A stretch of 64,000 nucleotides of DNA from Psychrobium sp. MM17-31. GTDB lineage: Bacteria; Pseudomonadota; Gammaproteobacteria; Enterobacterales; Psychrobiaceae. The notes under the pieces are model-generated. The model made no database searches and was not told the origin of the DNA. It saw only the letters and a program-made list of their open reading frames with translations. Location of the stretch: contig NZ_JAKRGA010000001.1 in assembly GCF_022347785.1 (NCBI RefSeq), forward strand, positions 310,001 through 374,000. Reading direction: 5' to 3'. Every line of letters starts with the position of its first letter. Within the stretch, counting starts at the first letter, position 1. This document shows positions 35,750-45,422 of the stretch, piece after piece. Made by a program: the position numbers and the translations under genes.

Positions 35750-36607
35750 TCAACTAAACATCTCCCCTTGCCCTTTGGCTCTAAACCACTTAGTAATAAT
35801 TATTTTTTCGCCTTCTTCCACTGGCATACCATGATGCAGTGTGTAAGGGTTTGGATAGCCGTTTTCATCGAGATTATTCCACAGCACCGCTTGACCTGCT
35901 TTGGGGTAGAACGTGTGACGTAAATCCACAAACTTAGTGCCACCGCCTTTTGGCGTGTCCTGCAGGTAAATCATAAAGGTCCAAGTGCGCTGGCCTTGAC
36001 GCTGAGCAAATTGCAAATACTCGTTGGTGTGTGGTTCAAAATAATCGGTATGTGCCTTAAACTCCTGTCCCACCTGATAACGCTGCGCTTGAATGCCTTC
36101 TGAAAACGAAGGATTGATGCCGATAGCCTTGGCAAGTTTTTCGTCGATTTCTTTAATAAAGGGGTCATCAAGAAAAGATAAGTCGCACGTTGAACTGGTT
36201 CGAAAAGCATCATCGCCATTAAATTGGGTGACTGTCGACGGCCGCAGATTATCACCGATAATCGCTAGCATTTTTTCGCATTCTTGTGCTGATAAAAAAT
36301 CGTCCCAGACGAACAATTGGATCAAGTCGTTTTTAAATGGCGTGATCTGCGGATGTTCTTGGACAACAATGGGTAAATTCGCTAGCGCATTATAGTCAGC
36401 GCCATCATAACGGTCGGCGAGCTCTTGCTTGGGAATATCTTTTTTCTTGTAAGGATTTAAAAAGTGTTGCGGCGCTATGGCTTTATCCACTTGCTCTTGA
36501 CTAAAGCCTTCTTTAAATAAAATGTCCCGTAATTCACTTTTATCACATCCACGCGCTAGGTTATCGGCCACCCACACATGCCATGCTGCATCAAATACTT
36601 TTGTCAT
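35750..36607 (-). CDS. Prolyl 4-hydroxylase-like 2OG-Fe(II) oxygenase
   Basis: A protein of about 285 residues. The C-terminal two thirds is a P4Hc-type double-stranded beta-helix: iron ligands His186 and Asp188 (AHTDYF), distal His258 (TLHHGMPV), and the 2-oxoglutarate-binding Lys268 in the GEKIIITKWF stretch. The N-terminal 80 residues form a small helical region (RDILFKEGFSQEQVDKAI) resembling a UBA-like helix bundle that precedes some bacterial P4H domains. ATG 36607 is preferred over the GTG at 36622, since GGAAGAG lies upstream. No signal peptide, so cytoplasmic. Substrate unknown; it may hydroxylate a protein proline or a free amino acid. Confidence 0.82.
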   Translation of the reverse strand: MTKVFDAAWHVWVADNLARGCDKSELRDILFKEGFSQEQVDKAIAPQHFLNPYKKKDIPKQELADRYDGADYNALANLPIVVQEHPQITPFKNDLIQLFVWDDFLSAQECEKMLAIIGDNLRPSTVTQFNGDDAFRTSSTCDLSFLDDPFIKEIDEKLAKAIGINPSFSEGIQAQRYQVGQEFKAHTDYFEPHTNEYLQFAQRQGQRTWTFMIYLQDTPKGGGTKFVDLRHTFYPKAGQAVLWNNLDENGYPNPYTLHHGMPVEEGEKIIITKWFRAKGQGEMFS

Positions 36608-36698
36608 TATTATCTCTTCCACAAACTATCGGAAAACAATAACAATTTTTATTTATAAATTGTATAAAAAATTCAATAGACTCAAAGAAAATGAAACG

Positions 36699-37385
36699 TT
36701 AATGACTAAATTTCAAAAGCTGCTTAAGCGTTAACGGCGGCGGACCGATAGAAGCGACTTGCGCCAATAACAACTGCGCTGTAGTTAGCGCATCGCCCAG
36801 CGCATTATGAGCATCACCGCTTGGAAAGCCATAACGCTCGGCGCTGTTATTTAAACGCAATAACTGCTTATCAAAGTGCTCCCCTTGGCGCGATAAACGC
36901 GCAGCTTCGATATGCAAGGTATCAATTACACTAAAAGGCAGTGTGTGCTGATAGATATGGGTGGCTGCTTGGCGCAGAAAGGCAACATCTAAACTGACGT
37001 GATGGCCAACCATGACCCGCCCTTTTAACGCATGTAACAATTCTTCTAACGCTTGCTTCAGCGTTAAGGCGTCAGTGAGATCGCGATCGTGAATGCCATG
37101 GATAGTCGCACTATCCCCGACGCTTTTACTTGGGGTAATTAGCAAATTTCTCGCTTGTGCGAGCTTAATTTCACCATTAATAATGGGCACCCACCCCATG
37201 CTAATAATTTCGTGTTGTTTGGCGTTAAGACCTGTCATTTCTAAATCTACCGCCAACAGCTCAGTTTGATCAAACGGCAAAGATAAGTCCGGTTTAGCGC
37301 GAATAAAATCAATCGCCGTTTGCTCACGTGCCTTGCGCGCTAATCTTTTGCGAGTAACGCTATCGACAATGTCTTTTAAGCTCAA
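36699..37385 (-). CDS. DnaQ-like 3'-5' exonuclease
   Basis: A 228-residue DEDDh exonuclease. Motif I is LLAVDLEMTGL, motif II is VGHHVSLDVAFL, and the final motif has GDAHNALGDALTTAQLLL, giving all four acidic residues plus His. It resembles the epsilon subunit of DNA polymerase III but is a separate paralogue. It overlaps the upstream gene by 4 bases (ATGA), so the two are translationally coupled. In related marine gammaproteobacteria this exonuclease commonly follows the CBS/nucleotidyltransferase gene near an acetate-type symporter; no symporter is present here. Confidence 0.87.
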   Translation of the reverse strand: MSLKDIVDSVTRKRLARKAREQTAIDFIRAKPDLSLPFDQTELLAVDLEMTGLNAKQHEIISMGWVPIINGEIKLAQARNLLITPSKSVGDSATIHGIHDRDLTDALTLKQALEELLHALKGRVMVGHHVSLDVAFLRQAATHIYQHTLPFSVIDTLHIEAARLSRQGEHFDKQLLRLNNSAERYGFPSGDAHNALGDALTTAQLLLAQVASIGPPPLTLKQLLKFSH

Positions 37386-39235
37386 AACATACCTCGAGTA
37401 AATTTAGACTGCAGGCCTTTTTGAGCTCCATGTACCACTTCAAAGGCTTCTTTGAGTTGATGCTGCAATAAACGCGACACCGCTTTAGGCTTTAGATAAT
37501 TAGTCGTTGGTTTGTTGGCTTGATATTGTTGACCTTGATTTTTAAGGCGTAAATCGGCGATAAATTCCAATGCATCCTTGAGACTTTTTACGTCGCTCCT
37601 ATTTAGGATTTTACGCCCTAATAATTGATTTAAGCGCTGCTGAGTATTAGCTTCAGACAACCCCTCATGCAACGCGTAAACCCGCACAACATCGTTGATT
37701 AACGCCACACCACGATGCTTTAAATCTAACACTTTGTTTTCTTCGCCATCGCGCTCTAACACAAACTTCCCGAAAAAGCCTAATGGCGGCGTACTCGACA
37801 CAGCTAAACCAGCCATTGAAGCAATAAAGATTTGATTGCCCTTGGTCGCGCTATTTACAAAAGTTTGTAGTTCATCAAATAACGCTTTATCGCCTGCCAG
37901 TAATCGCATATCAAAGAAGATTGAAGCATTGAGCAACGCTTCAGGTGATGGCGTATTAACCCACTGATTAAAATAACTTTTCCACGCAGCCACATCGACA
38001 CGCCATTTATCGGTTTGCGCCATAATTTCACCGGGACAATAGACATAACCACAAGCATCTAATGCACCACATACATATTCGGTCAGCGCTTTAAAATAGC
38101 TGGCTTCTTGCTCATTTGGCGTGCGCGCTAAGATCATGCCGTTATCTTGGTCACTTCCCGCCGTTTGGTCCATCCGCCCCTGAGAGCCAAAGACAATCCA
38201 ACTGTACGCAATTGGCGCAGCGCCGAATTTTTCTTCGCCAAGCACTAGCAATCGACGCGTCAATGAATCAGACACCAAAGTCAGTACACGACCAATCTCT
38301 TCCGCGCGAGCGTCTGAAGCAATCATACTTTGCAATAATTCAGGAATTTTCTTACTAACCGCCACCAAACCATCAACGTCTTTCACGCGATTAATTTCTC
38401 CGATTAAGAAGATCGGCTGATTATTTTGGCTACGAATTATGTCGGTCGTGGTTATCATCCCAGCAACCTTGCCATTCTCCAGTACGGGTAAATGGTGAAT
38501 GTTGTGGGTAGACATCAGTAATGACGCTTCAAATGCCATCGCATTAATATCAATGCAAAATGGCGAGCGCGTCATAACATCATTAATCAGCGCACTACCA
38601 TCGAGGCCCTGCGCCAAAACGCGCGAACGTAAATCCCTGTCGGTTAATACCCCTGTTAACTCATCATTATCTATGATCAGCAACGACGAAATGCGGTGGT
38701 CGCTCATCAAGACGGCCGCTTGGGCTACCGTGTTATCTGAGGTCATAGAAATAACATTGTGATGCACCAAGTGTTTAATAGTAAGGTTTACTGGCGATTG
38801 CTCACCTGTTGACGTCGGCGCATTAGTTAAGCGTTTAGCATGGGCGCGATTGAAAAATCGTTCAAACTCGACACTATCATTACACAAGTCACTAAAGAGT
38901 TGCTGCTCAATTTGATAGACCAAACCGTCTTGCAAAATAGGCACTTGATTATCGACACTTTGTCCTGTCAATAATGACTGGAACCCAAAATAGTCTCCCT
39001 CTCCTAAGCGGTCAACCAGCTCCTGGCGACTATTGCGGATCTCAAATGCGCCAGTACGCACAATATAAAGTTTTGGATTGGTGTAATCGATTTCAACATG
39101 TTTCGACTGACTGCTGAAATATTTGATAGTTAACCCGGTTGCAGCTTTACTCAACGCCGCTGGCGATAAGCTGTCAAACGGGATATGTGCTTGCAAAAAG
39201 CGCTTTATTTCTTTGATTTCGATATCTTCAGTCAT
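37382..39235 (-). CDS. cNMP-CBS-DUF294 nucleotidyltransferase-like protein
   Basis: A 617-residue cytoplasmic protein. A cyclic-nucleotide-binding-like domain covers about residues 10-125, a CBS pair about 155-280, a DUF294 nucleotidyltransferase-like domain has FGSQGRMDQTAGSDQDNGM, and a substrate-binding-type helical domain ends the protein. The G-S-x(9)-D-x-D pattern matches the nucleotidyltransferase metal site seen in GlnD-type enzymes. ATG 39235 (MTEDIE) has GGAA upstream and is preferred over the longer frame to 39277. It is probably a regulatory sensor of adenylates or cyclic nucleotides; the target is unknown. Coupled by overlap to the exonuclease. Confidence 0.87.
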   Translation of the reverse strand: MTEDIEIKEIKRFLQAHIPFDSLSPAALSKAATGLTIKYFSSQSKHVEIDYTNPKLYIVRTGAFEIRNSRQELVDRLGEGDYFGFQSLLTGQSVDNQVPILQDGLVYQIEQQLFSDLCNDSVEFERFFNRAHAKRLTNAPTSTGEQSPVNLTIKHLVHHNVISMTSDNTVAQAAVLMSDHRISSLLIIDNDELTGVLTDRDLRSRVLAQGLDGSALINDVMTRSPFCIDINAMAFEASLLMSTHNIHHLPVLENGKVAGMITTTDIIRSQNNQPIFLIGEINRVKDVDGLVAVSKKIPELLQSMIASDARAEEIGRVLTLVSDSLTRRLLVLGEEKFGAAPIAYSWIVFGSQGRMDQTAGSDQDNGMILARTPNEQEASYFKALTEYVCGALDACGYVYCPGEIMAQTDKWRVDVAAWKSYFNQWVNTPSPEALLNASIFFDMRLLAGDKALFDELQTFVNSATKGNQIFIASMAGLAVSSTPPLGFFGKFVLERDGEENKVLDLKHRGVALINDVVRVYALHEGLSEANTQQRLNQLLGRKILNRSDVKSLKDALEFIADLRLKNQGQQYQANKPTTNYLKPKAVSRLLQHQLKEAFEVVHGAQKGLQSKFTRGMF

Positions 39236-39408
39236 AGTGTTTCCATGCCACGTTAGTCGTAGTTCATCCACGATCAAATTACGATATAGTCGGAAATATC
39301 TCCGTAATCAATGAAGACACGTGTTTCCAATGACGACGGCTATAGGACGAGTTAGTTCTCGATAATTATTTTTATAAACCTATTTTAAAACCTTGAGAGT
39401 TCTATTTT

Positions 39409-39657
39409 ATGATGACATTTTTCGGCTACTTAGAGCCTGCCGCATTCACCACAGGACTAGTATTAGTACTTATCGCATTATTCAAATACACCCAACGCAC
39501 CAAAGACTATGGCAGTGTATGGCGGGTGATGATCAACAAGTTGAAAGACGGCTTTACCCTTGATGAATTCAAATTTTACCGACTAGGTATTGTCATCTTA
39601 GTTTTCGGATTGATCATTCGACTAGTCAACCAAATTTTCTTTCCATCTTACTGGTAA
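39409..39657 (+). CDS. Small two-helix membrane protein
   Basis: An 82-residue protein with hydrophobic segments at about 11-27 and 58-77 and a basic loop between them (KDGFTLDEFKFYRLG). It looks like a small inner-membrane protein with both ends on the same side. I do not recognise a family. It is divergent from the CBS/nucleotidyltransferase gene, and the start is either of two adjacent ATG codons (39409, 39412). Confidence 0.6.
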   Translation: MMTFFGYLEPAAFTTGLVLVLIALFKYTQRTKDYGSVWRVMINKLKDGFTLDEFKFYRLGIVILVFGLIIRLVNQIFFPSYW

Positions 39658-39773
39658 ACCATCAACTTAATAGTCCGACATTAGTCTACCCCTAAGCGCT
39701 ACATACTGGCTGTTGCAAATATCGCTCATTGCGATAAGTTAAGGATTAGGAAAGGTGTACGAGAGGTTAAGAA

Positions 39774-40523
39774 ATGAATCGGACTATTGTTACTTTAGTT
39801 TGCAGTTTATTGTGCGCTTCGCCGCTTTTCGCTAAACAACTTCCGAAAGTGTTGGTGATGACAGAAATGAACCCTGTCACCCAAAGTCAACATCCGATGT
39901 TTAAAAATGGTTTAGACATCATCAAGCAGACTGGATTAGATTATCAAGTAAGTTCGATGCCGTGGAATCGCGCCTATATCACAGCAAAAGCCACTCCTAA
40001 TGCCGTTCTTTTCCCAATTTATAAAATGCCAAATCGCTTTAAGTCATTTTATTGGGTATGCCCTATTGCAGCGGCGCGTAATATGTATTTGTTTCGCTTA
40101 ACTAAACGCAAAGATCTTCATTTAAAAAAACTTGAAGAAACCAAAGGCAAAGTCATTGGTGTCGTTAAAGACAGCATGCTTCATCAATACATTGTCAAAA
40201 ATTATCAAGGCAATAACTTCAGCTTAGATTCAACGGTGTACGACTCTACCAACATTGACAAACTGCTCAATGGCCGTCTCGATTACGTAGCGCAATCGGA
40301 AGAGCAACTAACTGAGCACTTTGCTCGCAATAATTTACCCTTTGATTTAGTGACTAAGGAGCTACTCATCTACGACCATACCCAGTATCCAATGTGTTTA
40401 GCCATTGCCAAGGGGACAGACAAACGACTACTCTCAAAAATAAAACACGCCTATCAGCAGTTATTTTCAACAACGGATTTTTCACCTGTTCCCTTAGAAC
40501 AAGGTGTTAAAGATTGTCATTGA
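39774..40523 (+). CDS. Periplasmic solute-binding protein (family 3-like), orphan
   Basis: A 249-residue protein with a signal peptide (MNRTIVTLVCSLLCASPLFA, then KQLPK). The mature part resembles an amino-acid-type bacterial solute-binding fold (VLVMTEMNPVTQ, PNRFKSFYW, GKVIGVVKDS). No permease or ATPase gene is adjacent. Many Alteromonadales have such stand-alone binding proteins whose role is unknown. GAGGT lies before the ATG. Its last 17 bases overlap the 3' end of the converging SulP gene. Confidence 0.75.
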   Translation: MNRTIVTLVCSLLCASPLFAKQLPKVLVMTEMNPVTQSQHPMFKNGLDIIKQTGLDYQVSSMPWNRAYITAKATPNAVLFPIYKMPNRFKSFYWVCPIAAARNMYLFRLTKRKDLHLKKLEETKGKVIGVVKDSMLHQYIVKNYQGNNFSLDSTVYDSTNIDKLLNGRLDYVAQSEEQLTEHFARNNLPFDLVTKELLIYDHTQYPMCLAIAKGTDKRLLSKIKHAYQQLFSTTDFSPVPLEQGVKDCH

Positions 40524-42105
40524 TGTATTCAAGCGCTTGAAGGCGAGTTACAAAAACATGCTCGTTTGAAATCTTATCCATCAATTTAAGCTTGTTAAAA
40601 TCCTTTCTAACACGCTCACAAACACCACTAATCAATACTTTTTGCCCGAGTTGCGCCGAGTCAGTGATGATTTCTTCAATGGCAATGGTACTGGTGATGC
40701 CAACAAAACGCGCTGAACTCAGGTTGATTAGTAGTACTTGATGCTCGCTATCTGAAACACATTGCTTTAAGCCACGGGCGACACCAAAGCCAATTGGGCC
40801 TGAGATGTCTAACACTGTCGCCTTATCAGCAATATTGGTCATTAACGTTTGTTCTGGCGCAGATAAGCTATCATCGTTAGTGCTGAGCAAATTTAAGTTG
40901 TCTAACTGAATTTCAGACAGACGGCGAATGGTAACTAGATTAGCGACGAACACACCAATAAGCACAGCGGTTACCAAGTCAAACACCACCGACATCACCA
41001 TGGTTGAAACCATTAAACCCGCGCTAAATAATGGCACTTGATGCAAGCGTTTCAAAAAGCGCCAATCGATAATATTAAGGCCGACATTCATCAAAATTGC
41101 TGCCAACACCGCCGATGGAATAAACGCTGTATATTCGCCGCCCCAGTTTACGATAAGTAAAATAAAAATCGCATGCAGCATCCCAGATAACGGCGTAGTA
41201 CCGCCAGCGCGAAGGTTACTGACCGTTCTCATGGTGGCTCCACCACCTGGCAGCGCGCCGAAAAGACCTGCGATAGTATTGCCGATCCCTTGGCCGACTA
41301 GCTCTTGATCAGAGTCGTGAAAATCTTTAGTAATGCTGTCTACGGTTAGCGATGTCATTAATGAATCAAGGGTTGATAATGTGGCGATAAGCAGCGCTGA
41401 TTTAATCATCTCACTGGCTAATTCATTGTCCCACACTGGCATCGAAAAACTCGGTAGCCCGGTTGAAATAGCGCCAACAACCGGAATATCGGCATTGCTC
41501 GCCACAAAATAGACTGTGGCAACAATTAACGCGGCAATGCTGCCGGGCACATATTTACTGAGTGATGCTGGCCAAAAATAGACTAGCGCTAAACAGAGCA
41601 GTCCTAAGACGATATTAGTTTGATTAAGCTGCGCCGCCTGTGACCAGATATCGCTTAGCGGAACGCCAAACAGCGGCTCGATTTGTGACAACAAAATCAA
41701 GATGCCAATACCGGAGGTAAAACCAGAAATCACCGGATAAGACACTAGGGTAAAATATTTGCCTAATTTAAGCAGACCAAAGGCCATTTGAAATAGGCCT
41801 GCTAGACTGACTACGGTAAAGGCCGCCATCAATCCATTATCAGGTGACTGGGCCACAAAACTCGTTAGAATTGCCGCCATGGCGACTGTAAGTCCAGTGT
41901 TTGGTCCCGATACTTGAACATTAGTACCGCCAAATAGTGACGCAAAAAAGCCAGTAATAATGGCACAATAAATGCCTGCACTAGCACCAGCGCCAGAAGT
42001 GATACCAAAAGCTAGCGCAAACGGCAGTGCAACAACCGTAGAAGTGAGCGCGCCAAAGATATCGCCTTTAATGGTTTGCTTATTAAAATGAGATAAACGA
42101 AGCAT
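40507..42105 (-). CDS. SulP-family anion transporter with STAS domain
   Basis: A 532-residue protein with about 10-14 membrane segments in the SulP pattern (SGPNTGLTVAMAAILTSF near the N-terminus, GALPGGGATMRTVSNLRAGG in the second half), and a C-terminal STAS domain (DISGPIGFGVARG, from about residue 425). The family includes sulfate and sodium-bicarbonate transporters; the substrate cannot be called. AAGG lies 5 nt before the ATG. The gene converges on the solute-binding protein and overlaps it at the 3' ends by 17 bases. Confidence 0.88.
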   Translation of the reverse strand: MLRLSHFNKQTIKGDIFGALTSTVVALPFALAFGITSGAGASAGIYCAIITGFFASLFGGTNVQVSGPNTGLTVAMAAILTSFVAQSPDNGLMAAFTVVSLAGLFQMAFGLLKLGKYFTLVSYPVISGFTSGIGILILLSQIEPLFGVPLSDIWSQAAQLNQTNIVLGLLCLALVYFWPASLSKYVPGSIAALIVATVYFVASNADIPVVGAISTGLPSFSMPVWDNELASEMIKSALLIATLSTLDSLMTSLTVDSITKDFHDSDQELVGQGIGNTIAGLFGALPGGGATMRTVSNLRAGGTTPLSGMLHAIFILLIVNWGGEYTAFIPSAVLAAILMNVGLNIIDWRFLKRLHQVPLFSAGLMVSTMVMSVVFDLVTAVLIGVFVANLVTIRRLSEIQLDNLNLLSTNDDSLSAPEQTLMTNIADKATVLDISGPIGFGVARGLKQCVSDSEHQVLLINLSSARFVGITSTIAIEEIITDSAQLGQKVLISGVCERVRKDFNKLKLMDKISNEHVFVTRLQALEYINDNL

Positions 42106-42234
42106 TGTTGCCTTACAAAAAATAGACAGGGAAAATTTCTTGGCACTTATGATAATAAATTATCAGTGACATTGCCTTAGCAATCGTTAAAACTAGGAAT
42201 TGCCTCGCATAAAATTTAGGATCATTTAACAAAA

Positions 42235-42855
42235 ATGAATCGCGTTTTAGACAATAATTCAAAACTAGTGCTTACCCTATTAGCTATCATCGCCTTACCG
42301 AAGCATGTCGCAGCCAGTGATGAAGTCTATAAATATCGCCGCGCCGATGGCAGCGTGGTATTTAGCGATATCAAACCTAAAGTCAATAATTTTCAAACCC
42401 TAAAGTTCGATTGTTATGCCTGTAATACTAGCTCGTTAGTCAACTGGCAAAAAATACCGCTATCGCAAAAATACCAGATGCAAGTCAAAAACGCCGCGAA
42501 GAAATACGGCGTAGATTCGGCGTTAATTCGCGCAGTAATCCATGCCGAATCAGCCTTTAAACCCAATGCTATTTCCAAAGTTGGCGCGCAAGGATTGATG
42601 CAGCTGATGCCGGAAACGGCAAGTTACTTAGGGGTTAAAAATCCATTCGATGTGACCCAAAACATCAATGGCGGTGCTCACTATCTACAGAAGATGCTCA
42701 AACAATTTAAAGGAGATATTAGCCTTGCCACAGCCGCCTATAATGCAGGGCCGACTGCGGTAAAAAAATATAAAGGCATTCCACCCTACAAAGAAACCAA
42801 GGCCTATGTTGAGCGAGTGGCGATTTTGTATAAGCGTTATCAGACAGGAATATAA
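42235..42855 (+). CDS. Lytic transglycosylase (Slt-type) with DUF4124-like head
   Basis: A 206-residue protein. A signal peptide precedes about residue 28 (HVAASDE), a DUF4124-like strand region has VYKYRRADGSVVFSDIKP, and an SLT domain follows from about residue 85. Catalytic Glu105 is in IHAESAFKPNAISKVGAQG, and GLMQLMP and AYNAGPTAV are the later SLT motifs. It cleaves peptidoglycan glycan strands in the periplasm. Two Cys in DCYAC could form a disulfide. No operon partner; a repeat element follows it. Confidence 0.88.
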   Translation: MNRVLDNNSKLVLTLLAIIALPKHVAASDEVYKYRRADGSVVFSDIKPKVNNFQTLKFDCYACNTSSLVNWQKIPLSQKYQMQVKNAAKKYGVDSALIRAVIHAESAFKPNAISKVGAQGLMQLMPETASYLGVKNPFDVTQNINGGAHYLQKMLKQFKGDISLATAAYNAGPTAVKKYKGIPPYKETKAYVERVAILYKRYQTGI

Positions 42856-42916
42856 AATTAAGCCTCCCGGCTCTATTTCAGTCAGTTAAGCGAAAACTTC
42901 TATATTGAGGCATGAT

Positions 42917-43170
42917 TTGGTGTGCTGGTGAAAGTAGGATTGATTAATTGAATTAATCGCTAGCACACCAGTTACTTTTCTTTGCGTCGCCAAAGAAAAG
43001 TAACCAAAAGAAAGGCGACCCGTGATTTAGCGTCTATTCTTAAATGATAAATTGCCTTTTCAATACCGTATTTGATCCGCATCCCTGCGGCAAATACTCA
43101 AAAATCATCCCTGATTTTTGCATTGGTCAATTTCTAATTTAAGACGCTAAATGGCGGGAGCAGACCGCGC
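42917..43170. repeat. Dispersed hairpin-rich repeat, long copy 2
   Basis: The second long copy of the element at 9306-9555 fills most of the 381-base gap between the converging lytic transglycosylase and TonB-receptor genes. The module from AGCACACCA through CAAAGAAAAGTAACC and GGCGACCCGT is identical to copy 1 over about 60 bases. The closing stem here is ATTTAGCGTC (43025-43034) with GACGCTAAAT (43143-43152), changed on both arms relative to copy 1 so that pairing is kept. Inner hairpins CCGCA/TGCGG and AAAAATCA/TGATTTTT are present. Confidence 0.8.
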
Positions 43171-43236
43171 AATAAGCCTATAAAAATCCTCAACTAATCA
43201 GTATTAGTCCTGCGGCTCCCTTTAGTAAATTACGAT

Positions 43237-45312
43237 TTAGAAAGTACCCCAAATCGATAATTTGTACTCAGGCTCGCGGCGGCGGTTTGATACTTCATAG
43301 CCGGTGTATTCACCGCTGCGGTCACCGTCATAAAACTCGCGAGTTCGGGTGTACTTAGCCACGTTCACGCTGTTAACTTCTAACTGGATTTTGTAGTTAT
43401 CAAAATAAGTCGTTTCAACGAATACCAATCCGCGGTTATTACCTTCAAAACGGGCGATTTCATTAACGCGGAACGCCGTATCTTCAAACTCACTCCAGTA
43501 TCTAAAGCCCCACGCAAATTTGTGCTCGACTAAATCCTGACGGAACTTCACATTTACCTCATGTGGCACATCACCACTGGTGTTGCGATAGCGTTTGATG
43601 ATTTTATCGTGAAACTCTGAGTCTTCGTGCTCGTAAGAAATTTCTAGTAAACCGTTGTCTAAGAAGCCATCCGTTGGAATGTTTAGCGAGACATCAACAC
43701 CCCATACTTTTGATTCACCAGCGTTTCCTAAACCAGAACCACCATCTGCTAAAATAATTTCTTCTAGCTCATCGTCGCGCCATGTATGAGAAGCTTTAAC
43801 CTTAAAGCTGCCCTTTTCACTGAAATTCCAGTCATATGAGAAAGATAGCGCCGTATTTTGTTCTGGCTTAAGCTTCGAATTACCCGATGTATTGCGATCA
43901 TCTTCCGCTGAATTACTCGCTGCAAAGTCATTAAAGTTAAGTTGACCAACCGAATGTTCAGCGGTAACCACTAGATTCATATCGTCATTAAGCTTGTAGT
44001 TAGCCGACAAACGCGGTTTCATGAAATCAAAATCTTGTTTGTTTTCATTACCACCGGTAACTTCGATTTGCGAGAACTCTGCGGTTAAGCCACCGTCGAT
44101 AGTTAGCTTATCGCTGTAAGAGTAAACAAAACTAGCAAAAATTTCGGCACGATTTTCCGTCACTTGAATAGTGGCATTTGATAATTCCACCGCTTCGCCA
44201 TTTTCAGTATAGGTTTGATCGGTATCTAAATAGTTACGCGCCACTTCAATACCAAATTCTGGCTTAAACTTATTGCTACCGCTATAACCATAGGTGTTGC
44301 GAATAATGTATTCGCTTTCATAGCGATCACTTTCATAAACGCTCGAATAGGTCTCACTACCATCTTCTTTTTCACTAGCAGCACTGTGATTGTCTCGTTG
44401 CTCAACTTTACCTATCGCTAAGCTATGCCACTTCCAATCATCAAATTTCTGTACCCAATCAACACCAAACTCAGCAGTCTGGAACCGATTGAGTTGATCT
44501 AAAAACCATTGTTTATCAGGTGCGCTACCGTCATAGGCTCGACCATCGTAAATATCGCGAAACTGATCGTTGGTCCATTTGTCGCTACCAAGACGTCCAT
44601 TAAGGGTTAATTTACCCGCATCGAATGCTCGAGAAAGTTGACCATTGGTAAATGAAAAACGACCTAAATTTTCACGCTCTTCATACGCTGAGTCCACCAG
44701 CTTATCATCAGCGTCATATTCGTTGATCACAGCCTTTCGAAAACCAGGGCCAAAACCAATGTCAATATCGGCTACTGCTTCCCACTCACCTAAATTAGTA
44801 TTAACAGCCGCTTCAATATTTGGCTTAGGATCGCCATAAGGCGCACGGCGGAATTTTAACGCCCAAGTGCCAGAGGTAATATCCTTGCGTTTGATAACAT
44901 TGGCCACTATTGATTGGCCTGCAGCATCACCTGCGCCAACACCGCCACGAATGATTTCGATGCGTTCTACCTGTTCAGCAGGAATACGTTTAAGTGCCCC
45001 AACAAGACCGCCAGATTTAGACGTTGGGCGCACGCCATCGATTAATACATTTCCCGCATTACCACCAAAACCACGTGCATTATCACCGCGATCGAAGCTA
45101 AACCCTGGCAAGCGTTCAATCATGTTAAACGCATTTTGTGGCTGATATTGTTTAAAGAATGATGCAGGGTAATTAGAATGGTCTTGAGATACTTGAGTCG
45201 TTACCTTGGCAACTTCAGAGGCTAGCGTGGTCATTGGAAAGGCTAGCGGAAGAACACTCAAACACCCTACAACAAGTAACTTGTTGCTTGAGAATACGGA
45301 AGAATTTGTCAT
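43237..45312 (-). CDS. TonB-dependent outer-membrane receptor
   Basis: A 691-residue protein with a signal peptide (cleavage near TLASE), a plug domain at about 45-150 (NAFNMIERLPGFSFDRGD, NVLIDGVRP, VERIEIIRGG), and a 22-strand-type barrel ending in Phe (IWGTF), as usual for outer-membrane barrels. It imports a ligand using TonB energy; the ligand is unknown, and no siderophore, vitamin or polysaccharide genes are adjacent. No Fur-type operator was recognised upstream. The plug is short and a canonical TonB box is not obvious, which is common in alteromonad receptors. Confidence 0.87.
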   Translation of the reverse strand: MTNSSVFSSNKLLVVGCLSVLPLAFPMTTLASEVAKVTTQVSQDHSNYPASFFKQYQPQNAFNMIERLPGFSFDRGDNARGFGGNAGNVLIDGVRPTSKSGGLVGALKRIPAEQVERIEIIRGGVGAGDAAGQSIVANVIKRKDITSGTWALKFRRAPYGDPKPNIEAAVNTNLGEWEAVADIDIGFGPGFRKAVINEYDADDKLVDSAYEERENLGRFSFTNGQLSRAFDAGKLTLNGRLGSDKWTNDQFRDIYDGRAYDGSAPDKQWFLDQLNRFQTAEFGVDWVQKFDDWKWHSLAIGKVEQRDNHSAASEKEDGSETYSSVYESDRYESEYIIRNTYGYSGSNKFKPEFGIEVARNYLDTDQTYTENGEAVELSNATIQVTENRAEIFASFVYSYSDKLTIDGGLTAEFSQIEVTGGNENKQDFDFMKPRLSANYKLNDDMNLVVTAEHSVGQLNFNDFAASNSAEDDRNTSGNSKLKPEQNTALSFSYDWNFSEKGSFKVKASHTWRDDELEEIILADGGSGLGNAGESKVWGVDVSLNIPTDGFLDNGLLEISYEHEDSEFHDKIIKRYRNTSGDVPHEVNVKFRQDLVEHKFAWGFRYWSEFEDTAFRVNEIARFEGNNRGLVFVETTYFDNYKIQLEVNSVNVAKYTRTREFYDGDRSGEYTGYEVSNRRREPEYKLSIWGTF

Positions 45313-45422
45313 TGTTATAATATTGCGAATTCATGGGAAAATGTGAACTCATTGTAACGTAAAGCACAGTAAATGCAGGGAAGAAACTGTGACTAAATAT
45401 TTCTACTCCGCAAAGATTTAAC

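Noticed and set aside
36699-37385. DNA polymerase III epsilon subunit (dnaQ)
   Set aside because: The exonuclease motifs match, but coupling to the CBS/nucleotidyltransferase gene and the divergent N-terminus indicate a separate paralogue, not the replicative proofreader.
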